Of a DNA stretch of 64,000 nt, positions 35,101-45,077 are shown one piece after another. The notes beneath the pieces are model-generated. The model did not search any database, had not been told where the DNA came from, and saw nothing but the letters and a program-made list of their open reading frames with translations. The stretch comes from Euphorbia lathyris (lineage: Eukaryota; Streptophyta; Magnoliopsida; Malpighiales; Euphorbiaceae), in the NCBI RefSeq assembly GCF_963576675.1, contig NC_088911.1, forward strand, positions 85,527,256 through 85,591,255. Reading direction: 5' to 3'. The translations under genes were made by a program, and so were the position numbers. Within the stretch, counting starts at the first letter, position 1. Each line of letters starts with the position of its first letter.

Positions 35101-35266
35101 CCTGGATCGTTGCTTCCATCTTATCTCTTCAATTGCTTGTAATTCCTTGATCGATGTGGCTAACACCTGTTCCGTGTCGTGGAGACGGGGGTCGGCCTGC
35201 TTCTGTACTGATTCGAGGTGCTGAGTTTCAGCAATAATGCGCTGCCTGATGTCTCCGTATTTTCCC
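32151..35266 (-). mobile_element. 5'-truncated L1-type LINE (LINE-2), minus strand
   Basis: A perfect 18-bp duplication TTCAAACCAATAATTTCT flanks it (32133-32150 and 35267-35284). The 3' end is an A-run, seen as T8 at 32151-32158 on the plus strand. The content on the minus strand is the end of the endonuclease-RT linker, RT, zf-RVT and RNase H. The length of 3.1 kb and the missing ORF1 and endonuclease are typical of truncated target-primed insertions. The perfect duplication and long open frames suggest a young copy. Confidence 0.93.
32174..35266 (-). pseudogene. LINE-2 ORF2 fragment (RT, zf-RVT, RNase H)
   Basis: Reading on the minus strand: 35271-35038 gives RSRVDWLRLGDRNTSFHAKAS, then a TGA where an arginine codon is expected. 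From 35028 to 33391 a 545-residue frame holds the RT with APGPDGMSSLFYQTYW, LVTLIPKVKEPASMKDLRPI, ALKLDMSKAYDRVEWSFL and the intact active-site box HLFFADDSLIFG. A frameshift near 33440 leads to the zf-RVT part (33437-32868: WGLTSSGMFSVKSCYYL, LPAKIKHFLWRIVRDKLP). RNase H follows in 32887-32468 (VIKINCDASMGDNDRG, AEAAEARAVLEAL) and 32446-32174 (ESDAKVVIDTIHD, IPRNSNCIAHAIAHW). It is broken by the truncation and by three or more lesions. Confidence 0.9.
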
Positions 35267-35284
35267 TTCAAACCAATAATTTCT

Positions 35285-35911
35285 AAGCATATCGAAAACT
35301 AATTTTATATACAGATATCAAAATATAAAAAGTTGTCTTCTTTATCCTTTTTATATATAATAAATAGTTTAATATATGCTTTAGTTAAATATATGTAATC
35401 AAAATTAAAGATAATGTTTGAACATAAACTATAATATAAGTTTAGAAGCAGACATTAATTTAAAATCAAATTAACAAATCAATTTCCTCAAACAAAAAAT
35501 TAGCAAATCAATTAAAACAATTAGAAGTATTCGATGGCCCAATTATTGTGCTATATATATATATATATAAAACATTGCAACAAATGCAATGTCATTTTCT
35601 AACTACTAATTTTTCTTATATATATAAAAAAAAGATACTAATTTTATTTATGTTTTTTCTTGTATTCAATATTTTGGTGGCAGATATTATTGTATCTTCT
35701 ATTTGACTATCTTGGATATAATTAGACAAATCTCCAACTAATTTCATTATTTTTGCTATATTAAACAATATTTTCTTCATTTTCTCAATTTTTTTTATGT
35801 TGTTGTAGTGTTTTTGTTCCAACCCATTTCATCATTTTCTCTTTCCAAACACAAGATTTCTTTGAAATAATAAATATTATATAACAAAATACAATAACTA
35901 TATTTATATAT
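35285..35911. other. AT-rich non-coding spacer
   Basis: No gene or clear repeat structure is seen apart from short (TA)n runs near 35550. It is the target into which LINE-2 and copia-3 inserted. Confidence 0.5.
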
Positions 35912-36347
35912 TGATAGAAATATGGGATCACAAACATAAAATAGAGACGTGATTAATCACTGTCCTTAAGGAAATATTAGCCCCCACTATCAATTGCTAT
36001 TGGGTTTCTGACTAAGTTTCCTCTAGGATTTCCCTAACATAAAATTAATGATAGCAATTTCACTAATTTCCCTATGAACGTATTTGAATAATTAAAACAG
36101 TAAGTGAAAAGGTATGAAGGATTGAAGATATTTGTAGCCAAAAAACTGGTTGTCAAAATACAGATGTCTTCAGACAATACAGATGTCTCCAGACATTCAG
36201 ATATCTCCAGACATACAGATGTCTCTAGACATACAGATGTCTCTAGACAATACAGATGTCTCTTAGACAAAATAAAATACAGATTTCCTTCTTATTCTTT
36301 TCATGTGGAATTTCCACAACACCAATATTAAAGACTAATATCTAACA
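35912..36347 (-). repeat. 3' LTR of copia-3
   Basis: It starts TGATAGAAAT, where the other copy has TGTTAGAAAT, and ends TCTAACA. It holds six copies of an 18-19-bp CAGATGTCTCCAGACAT unit at 36161-36268. Confidence 0.92.
36161..36268. repeat. Short tandem array CAGATGTCTCCAGACAT in the copia-3 3' LTR
   Basis: Six imperfect copies are present here against four in the other LTR (41100-41170), which accounts for the 37-bp length difference. The unit is a partial palindrome (AGATGTC / GACAT). In U3 such arrays often act as enhancer-like binding sites; that role is inferred. Confidence 0.85.
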
Positions 36348-36358
36348 ATCCCCCACTT
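36348..36358 (-). promoter_or_regulatory. Polypurine tract of copia-3
   Basis: On the minus strand AAGTGGGGGAT lies directly before the TG of the 3' LTR. About 490 bases of 3' untranslated sequence separate it from the pol stop. Confidence 0.8.
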
Positions 36359-36852
36359 AGGCTTTATGTATTGGTGTTTAAATAAATCTCATTAGAGTTA
36401 TGCATAAATGTCGGTATCTTGCGATTTGGACCTCCACTTAGTGTAACACTTCAAGGAAAAACGAAATTAATGGCGGCTTGCCGCTTTTGAGCCATAATCC
36501 CTTTTGTTATACCGGAAGTATCACACACATAACTTCTATATAAACGTACGTTCATAGAAATGGTAGCACTATTATGGCCATGCGCTCATCCTAGACTTCA
36601 TGGACAATTATAAAAGTAGACCACACTTTCATTAGGAGCGGCACCACTCCTTCTGTCCATATAGGTGAAGTTCAAATACAACATATGAAGCTTCATTAAG
36701 AGTCTAAGACTCACCCTAATAATCATATACTATATAATTTATTATTATAGTTAGTATATCAATCAGTTATCAACAACTTGTTTTTACCACATTGAACCTT
36801 TACATAGTGATAATACTATACATAGGTTGGGTTTCTGTTATTGCTGATGTAA

Positions 36853-39579
36853 TCATATAGGTCTTAAACCAATCTCTTTGGACATTTTATATACTATGTC
36901 CCTTGGAAGTCCTTTTGTGAAAGGATCTGCCAAATTATTACAAGACTTAACATATACAACAGTTATAATCCCGTCTGATATTAACTGTCGTGCATATGAA
37001 TGTCTTAAGCTAATATGTCTATACTTTCCATTATATATCTTGTTATAAGCTTTAGACAAAGTAGCTTCACTATCGCAGTTCAAAGAAATGGCTGACATCG
37101 GTTGTGGCCACAACTTAATATCTAATAACATATTCCTCAGCCATTCAGCTTCTTTTCCTGCTGCTGCTAAGGCCAAAAATTCAGCCTCCATTGTGGAATG
37201 AGTAATACAAGTTTGTTTCTTTGAAGCCCAAGAAACAGCTCCTCCACCAAGCATAAAAATCCAACCACTTGTGGACTTACTATCACCGATAGTATTTATC
37301 CAACTAGCATCTGAATAACCCTCAAGAACTGCTGGAAATTTATTATAATATAATCCAAGGTTTTTGGTTCTTTTTAAGTAACCTAAGACCCTACCAATCG
37401 CTTTCCAATGTTCACGACTCGGATTACTCGTAAATCTAGAAAGTTTACAGACAGCAAATGCAATATCTGGTCTAGTACTATGTGATGCATACATCATACT
37501 TCCTATTGCACTAGCATACTCAAGTTGAGCAACACCTCTTCCCTCATTTTTACTAAGTTTACAAGATGAATCATAAGGGGAATTAGCCTCTTTAAACTGT
37601 AAGTGCTCAAATTTATTAAGCACTTTTTCAATATAATGAGATAGACTCAACGTAAAACCCCCACTATGTTTTATAGCCTTGATACCTAAGATAGTATCAA
37701 CTTCATTTAAATCTTTCATTTTAAAACATGAACTCAAATAGGTCTTTGTCTCATCAATTCCTTTCATATTGGTTCCAAAGATTAACATGTCATCAACATA
37801 TAAACATATGATGACACCATAATCTTTTGTAAACTTAGAGTAAATGCACCTATCTGCTGAGTTATAAGTAAAACCATTTGATAAAATAACAGAATCAAAT
37901 TTTTCGTGCCATTGTTTAGGCGCTTGTTCTAATCCATACAAGGATTTAACCAATTTGCAAACTTTATTTTCATTTCCAGGGAGAACAAAACCCTCAGGTT
38001 GTTTTATGTACACTTCTTCTTCTAAATCCCCATTTAGAAAAGCCGTCTTCACATCCATTTGATGTACACATAGACCAAAAATAGAAGCTAAAGCCATAAG
38101 TACTCTAATGGATGAAATTCTAGCTACAGGTGCATAAGTGTCAAAATAATCTACCCCTTCTTTTTGAGTAAAGCCTTGTGCAACCAATCTAGCTTTGAAA
38201 GAATTTATAGATCCATCTGTATTATACTTAATCCTGAATACCCATTTGCATCCAACAGTTTTAGACCCTGGAGGCAAGTCCGTAATATACCAAGTATTGT
38301 TTGATATCAATGAATTCATTTCATCATTGATTGCCTCTTTCCAAAAAGCTGAATTTCTAGAAGCCATTGCTTCTTGAAAAGTTTTGGGATCATCTTCTAC
38401 AGTAAGTACAATTGGTATTTTATTAGTAACCCCATTTCTATTTCCTTCCACCAGAAAGAGAATAGCTTGAGAATTAATAAAATCTGGACCTAAATTCTTC
38501 TCTTTTCTAGTTCTTTCACTTCTTCTTGGTTCATTAGAAGAATCAGGCACAACTCTTTTCCCATTTGAGTTTGAAGAAATTTGTGGTGCTATTGAGGTTT
38601 CTGTTCCTGTGGAATCGCCACGAAATTTATTTTCAAAGAATTCAGCATCTCGTGATTCCACTATAACATTAGAATCCAAATCCAAAAACCTATATGCTTT
38701 TGAATTTTCAGCATAGCCCACAAAAACACTTTTCAAAGCCCTTGGTCCTAATTTAGTTTTCTTAGGATCTGGGACCTTGTAATATGCAACACAACCCCAC
38801 ACCTTAAAGTAACTTATATTAGGTTTCCTTCCTTTCCAAATTTCATAAAGTGAAACCTTAAATTTCTTAGAAGGTACTCTGTTGTGTATATGACATGCGG
38901 TTAGCAAAGCTTCTCCCCATAAATTAAGTGGCAAATTTGCATTAACAAGCATTGCATTTAGCATATCCCCTAAAACACCATTTTTTCTTTCAGCAACTCC
39001 ATTTTGTTGAGGTCTATAAGGAGCACTAACCTGATGTATAATTCCACTAGATTCACAAAAAGAAGAAAATTCTGCAGGAAAATACTCCCCACCTCTATCA
39101 CTGCGTAGAATTTTAATTTTCTTATTCTTTTGTGTCTCTACCATGGCTTTATAACATTTAAACATTTCAAATGCTTGGTCTTTTGTTTTTAACAAATAAA
39201 CATAGGTAAAACGAGAACTATCATCAATGAAAGTTATGAAATACCTATTACCTCCTCTAGTTAAATTTCCATTAAATTCACAAATATCAGAATGAATAAG
39301 TTCTAACATTTCTGTACTTCTTTCAATTTTAGGAAATGGTTTCCTTTTCATTTTTGCTTGAACACATACCTCACATTTATCTTCATGATCATTACCATAA
39401 GATATCATTCCATTTTTAGACATATATTTCATGGTTCTATAATTGGTATGTGCTAAACGATTATGCCACAAATGAAAAGAAGTACATTCAATTGCATGCA
39501 CAAGAAAATAAGCAGAATTCTCAACTTTATTAATAGACAATTTTGAACATTCCATCACAGACATAACCTTTCCCAACAA
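36853..39579 (-). CDS. copia-3 pol: integrase, reverse transcriptase, RNase H
   Basis: This is an unbroken 908-residue frame. Order: pre-integrase ([33 protein letters not shown]) at about residues 35-85, integrase core ([34 protein letters not shown]) at about 90-205, the WGCVAYYKV region near 265, RT ([45 protein letters not shown], active site [10 protein letters not shown]) at about 445-690, and RNase H ([26 protein letters not shown]) to the end ([10 protein letters not shown]). The catalytic YVDD and integrase D, D and E positions appear to be kept. The normal initiation would be from gag: the frame overlaps the gag frame by 50 bases in another phase, so either a programmed or accidental frameshift links them. 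The first M is therefore arbitrary. Confidence 0.9.
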   Translation of the reverse strand: MLGKVMSVMECSKLSINKVENSAYFLVHAIECTSFHLWHNRLAHTNYRTMKYMSKNGMISYGNDHEDKCEVCVQAKMKRKPFPKIERSTEMLELIHSDICEFNGNLTRGGNRYFITFIDDSSRFTYVYLLKTKDQAFEMFKCYKAMVETQKNKKIKILRSDRGGEYFPAEFSSFCESSGIIHQVSAPYRPQQNGVAERKNGVLGDMLNAMLVNANLPLNLWGEALLTACHIHNRVPSKKFKVSLYEIWKGRKPNISYFKVWGCVAYYKVPDPKKTKLGPRALKSVFVGYAENSKAYRFLDLDSNVIVESRDAEFFENKFRGDSTGTETSIAPQISSNSNGKRVVPDSSNEPRRSERTRKEKNLGPDFINSQAILFLVEGNRNGVTNKIPIVLTVEDDPKTFQEAMASRNSAFWKEAINDEMNSLISNNTWYITDLPPGSKTVGCKWVFRIKYNTDGSINSFKARLVAQGFTQKEGVDYFDTYAPVARISSIRVLMALASIFGLCVHQMDVKTAFLNGDLEEEVYIKQPEGFVLPGNENKVCKLVKSLYGLEQAPKQWHEKFDSVILSNGFTYNSADRCIYSKFTKDYGVIICLYVDDMLIFGTNMKGIDETKTYLSSCFKMKDLNEVDTILGIKAIKHSGGFTLSLSHYIEKVLNKFEHLQFKEANSPYDSSCKLSKNEGRGVAQLEYASAIGSMMYASHSTRPDIAFAVCKLSRFTSNPSREHWKAIGRVLGYLKRTKNLGLYYNKFPAVLEGYSDASWINTIGDSKSTSGWIFMLGGGAVSWASKKQTCITHSTMEAEFLALAAAGKEAEWLRNMLLDIKLWPQPMSAISLNCDSEATLSKAYNKIYNGKYRHISLRHSYARQLISDGIITVVYVKSCNNLADPFTKGLPRDIVYKMSKEIGLRPI

Positions 39580-40834
39580 ATGCTCCAGCCTTAGACAAAA
39601 TTATTTTATCAGATTCTATTACAGCCTTTAACCCCTTTTTACATAACATAAAACCAGAAACTAAATTCTTCCTAATTTGAGGAACATGAAGAATATTTGT
39701 GAGAATAACTTTCTTTCCAGAAGTAAACTGAATTTCAACAGTCCCGGTTCCTTGAACCTTAGAAGAGTGATGATCACCCAACAAAACTTCATGGTCTGGA
39801 GAAGAATCAATATAAGTCTTGAAGAGTCCTTTGTTGTTGCAAACATGAGTAGTTGCACCAGAATCATACCACCAATCATTGCTTATGGTAAGAGATGCCA
39901 TATGCAATTCTTGGATCATGCCAATTTGCAACTCAGAAACCATGACAATAATTTCATTATTGTCAACATGTTCAACAACATTTGCTTTGTCCTCACTCTC
40001 CTTCTTATTCTGATTTTTGCTATCCTTCTTTTTGGGTTTCTTACAGAATCTTTTGATGTGTCCTTTTTCACCACAATTATAACAAACAACATCAGACAAA
40101 TTCTTCTTAAACTTTTTGTTGTTGTTGGGATTGTTCTGATAATTTCCTTTCCTCTTTTTGCCCCCCTTCTGATTATTACTGACATAATTAACTTTAGAAC
40201 TAGAAGCAACATCATGTTTCTTATCACGAATTCGAGTTTCCTCTTCAATTCGTAAATGCTTCTGAATTTGTTCCAAATTAAAATCCTCAGAAGTGTGCAA
40301 CAGTTTCTTTCTATAGTTATTCCAACTTGGAGGTAATTTGGCTATGAGTGCCCCCACAAGTAATTTCTCTGGAATGTCTATAGTAAGATCCTTAAATTTA
40401 GAGGCCAATATAAGAAATTCATGGACTTGGTCAAGTACAGATGCAGAATCATTCATAGTAAATTCAAAAAAATTCATAGTGATAAACTTATCTGCCCCTT
40501 GCTTTTCTGAATTATACATTGTCTCCAGTGATATCCATATATCCTTTGCCTTTTGTACAGGAATGTACAAATCATAAAGACGATCAGAGAGATGGTTCAG
40601 AATATATCCTCTACATAGCGCCTCGTCTTCTTCTCGCTTCTTACGTTCAGCCACAATTCCATCAGTATCTTTGTCACTCGGTTCTGGAATAGATTGCAAA
40701 TCAATGTCCAGAATGTAAAAAAATTTCAGAGTGATCAGAAAAAATTTCATAGTCTCCTTCCAACGAGTGAAATTCGTCCCATCAAACCGATCAAGTTTAC
40801 CAGCATCACCAACATTCTTCAGCACGTTCTCCAT
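39530..40834 (-). CDS. copia-3 gag-protease
   Basis: This 434-residue frame starts [19 protein letters not shown], typical of one copia gag group, only 16 bases after the 5' LTR. It contains the gag core ([19 protein letters not shown]), a basic asparagine- and lysine-rich linker, the zinc knuckle [14 protein letters not shown], the protease box [12 protein letters not shown] and the [16 protein letters not shown] segment. It ends [12 protein letters not shown], where related elements continue straight into the pre-integrase region. The next base positions read in another phase ([14 protein letters not shown]) do continue, so a single-base indel or frameshift site near 39540 separates it from pol. 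Confidence 0.9.
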   Translation of the reverse strand: MENVLKNVGDAGKLDRFDGTNFTRWKETMKFFLITLKFFYILDIDLQSIPEPSDKDTDGIVAERKKREEDEALCRGYILNHLSDRLYDLYIPVQKAKDIWISLETMYNSEKQGADKFITMNFFEFTMNDSASVLDQVHEFLILASKFKDLTIDIPEKLLVGALIAKLPPSWNNYRKKLLHTSEDFNLEQIQKHLRIEEETRIRDKKHDVASSSKVNYVSNNQKGGKKRKGNYQNNPNNNKKFKKNLSDVVCYNCGEKGHIKRFCKKPKKKDSKNQNKKESEDKANVVEHVDNNEIIVMVSELQIGMIQELHMASLTISNDWWYDSGATTHVCNNKGLFKTYIDSSPDHEVLLGDHHSSKVQGTGTVEIQFTSGKKVILTNILHVPQIRKNLVSGFMLCKKGLKAVIESDKIILSKAGAFVGKGYVCDGMFKIVY

Positions 40835-40918
40835 AATATTTCCTTAAGATTGTTAGAAATATGGGATCACAAACATAAAATAGGGACGTGATTAATCACT
40901 GTCCTTAAGGAAATATTA
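40834..40918 (-). promoter_or_regulatory. Inverted 15-bp pair at the copia-3 LTR-gag junction (candidate self-primer)
   Basis: The plus-strand sequence TAATATTTCCTTAAG at 40834-40848, just inside the element, is perfectly complementary to CTTAAGGAAATATTA at 40904-40918 inside the 5' LTR. The first copy sits exactly where a primer-binding site should be, two bases from the LTR edge. No TGGTATCAGAGCC is present. An RNA starting near 40918 could fold back onto this site. That use is inferred; the pairing itself is seen. Confidence 0.5.
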
Positions 40919-41249
40919 GCCCCCACTATCAATTGCTATTGGGTTTCTGACTAAGTTTCCTCTAGGATTTCCCTAACATAAAATTAATGATAGCAATTTC
41001 ACTAATTTCCCTATGAACGTATTTGAATAATTAAAACAGTAAGTGAAAAGGTATGAAGGATTGAAAATATTTGTAGCCAAAAAACTGGTTGTCAAAATAC
41101 AGATGTCTCCAGACAATACAGATGTCTCCAGACATTCAGATGTCTCTAGACATACAGATGTCTCTTAGACAAAATAAAATACAGATTTCCTTCTTATTCT
41201 TTTCATGTGGAATTTCCACAACACCAATATTAAAGACTAATATCTAACA
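40851..41249 (-). repeat. 5' LTR of copia-3
   Basis: It starts TGTTAGAAAT and ends TCTAACA, followed by the TATAT duplication. It carries four copies of the CAGATGTC unit at 41100-41170. Confidence 0.92.
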
Positions 41250-41295
41250 TATATAAAAAAGTAAATCAAAAAGTAATAAAATAATAATAAAATAT

Positions 41296-41559
41296 GACTC
41301 CATCCGTTTCATATTACATGTCGTTTTAGAGATTTTCATAGAAATTAAGGATATTAGAGAAAAATCATTATTGCTCCTTATTTATTGATTGCACTATTTA
41401 TTTATTATATAATAAGTTTATTTTTCTAATAAATTTTCATAAACCCGCGTTTTATAGCAAGAAAAAAGATGACTTAATGTGTAGTGATCATATAAAATGA
41501 CATGTATAATGAAACAAAAAAGAGTATCTAGAAAGACATGTAATATGAAACGGAGGTAG
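41296..41559. mobile_element. Stowaway-like (Tc1/mariner) MITE
   Basis: The left end ACTCCATCCGTTTCATATTACATGTC is mirrored by GACATGTAATATGAAACGGAGGTAG on the right, the known Stowaway-type terminus CTCCxTCCGTTTC. TA dinucleotides flank both ends. The 264-bp AT-rich body has no frame. Confidence 0.85.
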
Positions 41560-41569
41560 TATTTAATAC

Positions 41570-42840
41570 TGGATCAATTTTTTTGACGCAATATCAAATT
41601 TGATGAAGAAAAATCATATTCATAAAAATGATAATACGGTTTGATGATGGTTGGAGAGCTAAGAAGAGCCAAGCATCATTAAATCTCATTCTCACGTCAA
41701 TTTGATGTTGGTTTGGAGATGGTCTTAGTATGCTATCTCTCCCTTATTTATCTATTTTCTCCTAAGAGTGAAAAGAATCCGAAAATTAAAAAACAGAAAA
41801 AACTAAAATTGAAATCAAAGGAAAATTAGATTAACCATCGATGGACTATTGTACGAGGTTCAATTTTAAAAATAACGGTTAATAATTATGGTTATAATTT
41901 TTTATTTCCAAAATCTAATGGACACAGTTAACCGTCCAAAATTATATATATACATATATATTATTTTTATGAGCAAAATTTGATGAAACTTTTGCAAACA
42001 ATTATATTAAGAAAATTTAACTAGAGTAAGAGATTGTCAAATATGTATGGTTTATAATTTTGTTCATAATTTAACTTTTTTTTATCACTTTTATTTCTAA
42101 ATTTATTATTGGACTTATTCAGATTTGGGTCGAATAGGAGGTTTGCACGTAGATGGAGTGGGTCTAACCAAGTAGACAGAAAAGGAGGCTAGGATTTTAA
42201 TATAGCATTTCCCTATAAATAAACAATTATGTTGTCTAACCTAATACATGGAAATAATCTAAGGATGACAAAAGGTTGTCTCACACACACTCCCTCTATA
42301 GCGTCGCCCCCTTTTGGTGCGTCTCTGATCCAATCGCTCTTAGTTCATGGATCAATCTTTTCCTCTCCCGATTAAATGCGGCATAGTGGAATGTATTTCC
42401 AGTGCAAATCCAATCAAACGTTATGTGTGCTACAAGAGGTAATCCAATAACCCATATAGAATATTTTAAATTTATACTTCATTAGTATTAGAGCCATAAA
42501 TCTCGTGTTCTGTCAGTTAAGATCCTTGAATATGGAGAAAAACGTAGTCTTTGCATGCTAAGATTGATATTAGTATTTAATTTATGATTATTGGGCATGA
42601 ATACATATTTTTCGAAGTACTTTTTTGGCGTAAATGGCACTAGAATCACATAGAACGGTCTCTATTTGAAATTTAAGGTTTTCAGATTCAGAATGGTGCG
42701 AATTTCAGTCTCAGTCGAGAGTGTATGAGCCTCAAATCCTAATTTACATTCATCGTTTGGACAAACAGACTTCCCCCACATGATTAGGGGACTCCGAAAA
42801 TCCTTTATCGGATCGAGTTTTGAGGATAATTGACGGCGGG
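41570..42840. other. Non-coding region with an old LTR-end / primer-site relic
   Basis: No gene is seen. A TATA-like CCCTATAAATAAAC lies near 42211. At 42484-42500 the sequence ATTAGTATTAGAGCCAT resembles a mutated initiator-Met primer site (TGGTATCAGAGCCAT), preceded by a CTTCA that could end an LTR. This suggests the remains of an old LTR element between about 42120 and 42840. Confidence 0.4.
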
Positions 42841-43636
42841 TGTCACGTCCGTGTCTAAAATTATTCGATATAAATTGAGTATTAATTAATTACGATTTTA
42901 AATATACTATTATATTCAATTTAAGTTTTTAATATTTTTAGGTGTAAATTAAAAGTTTTGGTTAAGTTTTGTAAAAAGATATAAATCAAAGGATCTTACT
43001 TAATATTGTGCAATTAATATATTAATTTTTGAATCATCATCACATGTAGTTAATCTTCCATTAACTATAAATATATTAATTTATTAATTTACGATTATGA
43101 TAAAAAAAATATAATAAACATAAAATAAATAAATAAATAATAATTAATAATAGAAAACATATTAGTGTGACACATCATTTACTACATGTCAAGACTTTAA
43201 GTTGTCCAAAATACATATGTCAATAATTTGCCTATCTAAATATTACTTGTCATTCATTCAAATTCATATATATAATTATATATATACAATTTTAAAAGAA
43301 GAAAAAGAAGGATAGAAATTCATATAAGATACAAAAAGATGAAGAGGTTTTGGGAGAAAACATTTACTTGGCTATCAACGGATCACACCGATTAACTTTC
43401 GGTGATCGTGAAGTTAATCGGCGACGACGTTTGTGATCAGCTGTTAGCGGATCACATCGAACGAATTTTCGGTGACCGACGATAACAATTCGGTAACCGT
43501 ATTTTAGACTGAAATTAATTTATAATGTTTTAAGTATGATTTTGAGTAAGCTTGGTTACAGTAGTTTCGATAAATTTTAAAGATTTAGATTACAATTAAT
43601 AATTTATCGTCTATGATAATCCATATAAATTTTAAA

Positions 43637-45077
43637 GGGTAAATTCTAAAAAAAACCCATGTGGTTTGATGTTGTTCCAAAAAAACCCTTGTGGTTTGTT
43701 AATACAAAAAAAGGACTGTGGTTTGCGCCGTTACCCAAAAAACGGAAAATGGCTTAACACCGTTAAAGTGCTGACGTGGCGCAGGGGTAAAACGGGAAAA
43801 TCGATTTTTTTCCCCCTTCTCTCTCCTCCTTCTTCTTCCTTCTCCCTCTTCTTCTTCCTCCTTCTTCATCTCTTCTCTCCTTTTTCTTCTTCTTCTTCTC
43901 ATTCTTCTTCTTTCTTCTTCTTCTTCTTCCTCCCTCTTCTTCTTCCTTCTTTTTTTTTAAGTTTCGGAAATTTCCAGATTTCTAGAAATTTCCAGATTTC
44001 CATCGAAATCTGGAAAATTTCCAGATTTCTATAAGTTATATTTTTATTATACATTTTATTACAATCAAAACAAAAGAGAATAAAAAGATGCATAAATAAA
44101 ATAAAAAAGAACAAGATCTGAACCACCAACAATGGCGGCAACATTACCATCTTCTCGGATTCCACCTTCTTCTCCGATGATTTCATTCACTATTAACAAT
44201 CCGAATCAGAATTCCAATCCTTCATCTTCTTCTTCTCCGTTTCAAAATCTGAAACCAAGCATTCTCGTTATTCTCTTAATCCTCTCCATCACTTTCCTTC
44301 TCTCAATTTCTCTCTGTCTTCTCCTCCGTCATCTGAATCGGCGCTGTCTCCGCAATGTTTCTACCTCCTCAACGATCTCAACATCCGCCGCTGCTCTTAC
44401 TTCTTCCTCCAACCGTGTTTCGCCTGAGGTTAATCCTGTCTTCTCTCTCATCGACTCTCTCCCGGTGTTCGCTTATAGCTCCATTAAACGGCGTTCGACG
44501 ACCTCTAATGGCGATTGCGCTATTTGTTTGTCAAAGTTTGAACAGGAGGATCAACTTCGTTTACTACCTCTTTGTTTCCATGCTTTTCAGACGTCTTCCA
44601 AAATTCTGGAATTCTCCTGAAATTCTGGAAAATTTCCAGAATTCTGGAAAATTCTAGAATTCTGGAAATTAAAAAAAAAAAAAGAAAAAAAAGATAAAAA
44701 AAAAAGAAGAAGAAGAGAGAGAGAGAGGAAGAAGAAGAAAAAAGAAGAAAAAAGAAGAAGAAAAAAGAAGAAGAAGAGAAGAAAGAGAAGAAGAAGAAGA
44801 AGAAGAAGAAGAAGAAGAAGAAGAAGAAGAAGAAGAAGAAGAAGAAGAAGAAGAAGAAGAAGGAGGAGAGGAAGAAGAATAAGAAGAAAAAGAAAAAGAA
44901 AAATTAAAAAAAAAATTCCAACTCTACCCCTTGCCACGTCAGCACTTTTAACGGTGTTAAACCCTTTTCCGTTTTTCGGGTAACGGTGAAACCACGGTCC
45001 TTTTTTTTGTAAAAACAAACCATTGGGTTTTTTTTGGAACAACATCAAACCACAGGGGTTTTTTTTGGAATTTACTC
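43637..45077. mobile_element. Pack-MULE-like fold-back element carrying an ATL gene fragment
   Basis: The left end GGGTAAATTCTAAAAAAAACCC and the inverted right end (GGTTTTTTTTGGAATTTACTC, ending at 45077) are flanked by a perfect 9-bp duplication AATTTTAAA (43628-43636 and 45078-45086), the Mutator signature. The arms continue inward as about 150 bp of inverted repeat, then a CTT-rich tract on the left against an AAG-rich tract on the right, then TTTCCAGATTTC-type blocks against CCAGAATTCTGG blocks. The middle, about 44042-44595, is unrelated sequence containing part of a RING-H2 gene. There is no transposase, so movement must have been in trans. Confidence 0.88.
44132..44620 (+). pseudogene. 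ATL-type RING-H2 E3 ubiquitin ligase, 5' fragment captured in the MULE
   Basis: The frame starts MAATLPSSRIPPSSP and has a serine-rich N-terminus. Near residues 45-70 is one hydrophobic membrane segment (ILVILLILSITFLLSISLCL), then a basic stretch. Near 105-120 is the ATL-family GLD-like region (SLIDSLPVFAYSSI). The RING-H2 domain starts as CAICLSKFEQEDQLRLLPLC-FHAF and is cut just where the next histidine should come; the rest (QTSSKILEFS) is arm sequence of the element. ATL proteins are membrane-anchored ubiquitin ligases and are usually intronless, which fits this uninterrupted capture from the 5' UTR to mid-RING. It lacks most zinc ligands, so ligase activity is not expected. Confidence 0.8.

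Larger units (their letters stand above)
35912..41249 (-). mobile_element. Ty1/copia LTR retrotransposon (copia-3), minus strand, nearly intact
   Basis: LTRs at 35912-36347 (436 bp) and 40851-41249 (399 bp) bound a 5.3-kb element flanked by a TATAT duplication (35907-35911 and 41250-41254). Apart from a differing number of short internal repeats, the LTRs differ at only a few positions. On the minus strand gag-protease (434 residues) is followed by pol (908 residues) with integrase, RT and RNase H, then a 0.5-kb 3' untranslated part and a polypurine tract. Only one lesion, a frameshift near 39540, separates it from a full polyprotein. Unlike copia-1 and copia-2 it has no initiator-Met primer site next to the 5' LTR. 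Confidence 0.95.

Noticed and set aside
36161..36268. CRISPR-like short repeat array
   Set aside because: The units are directly adjacent without unique spacers, lie in a retrotransposon LTR, and the genome is eukaryotic.
39677..40255. 192-residue plus-strand ORF
   Set aside because: It is antisense to copia-3 gag, whose zinc knuckle and protease motifs identify the real strand.
44587..45048. 153-residue leucine-rich ORF on the minus strand
   Set aside because: It is the translation of the CTT/AAG tract in the arm of the Pack-MULE; low-complexity artefact.
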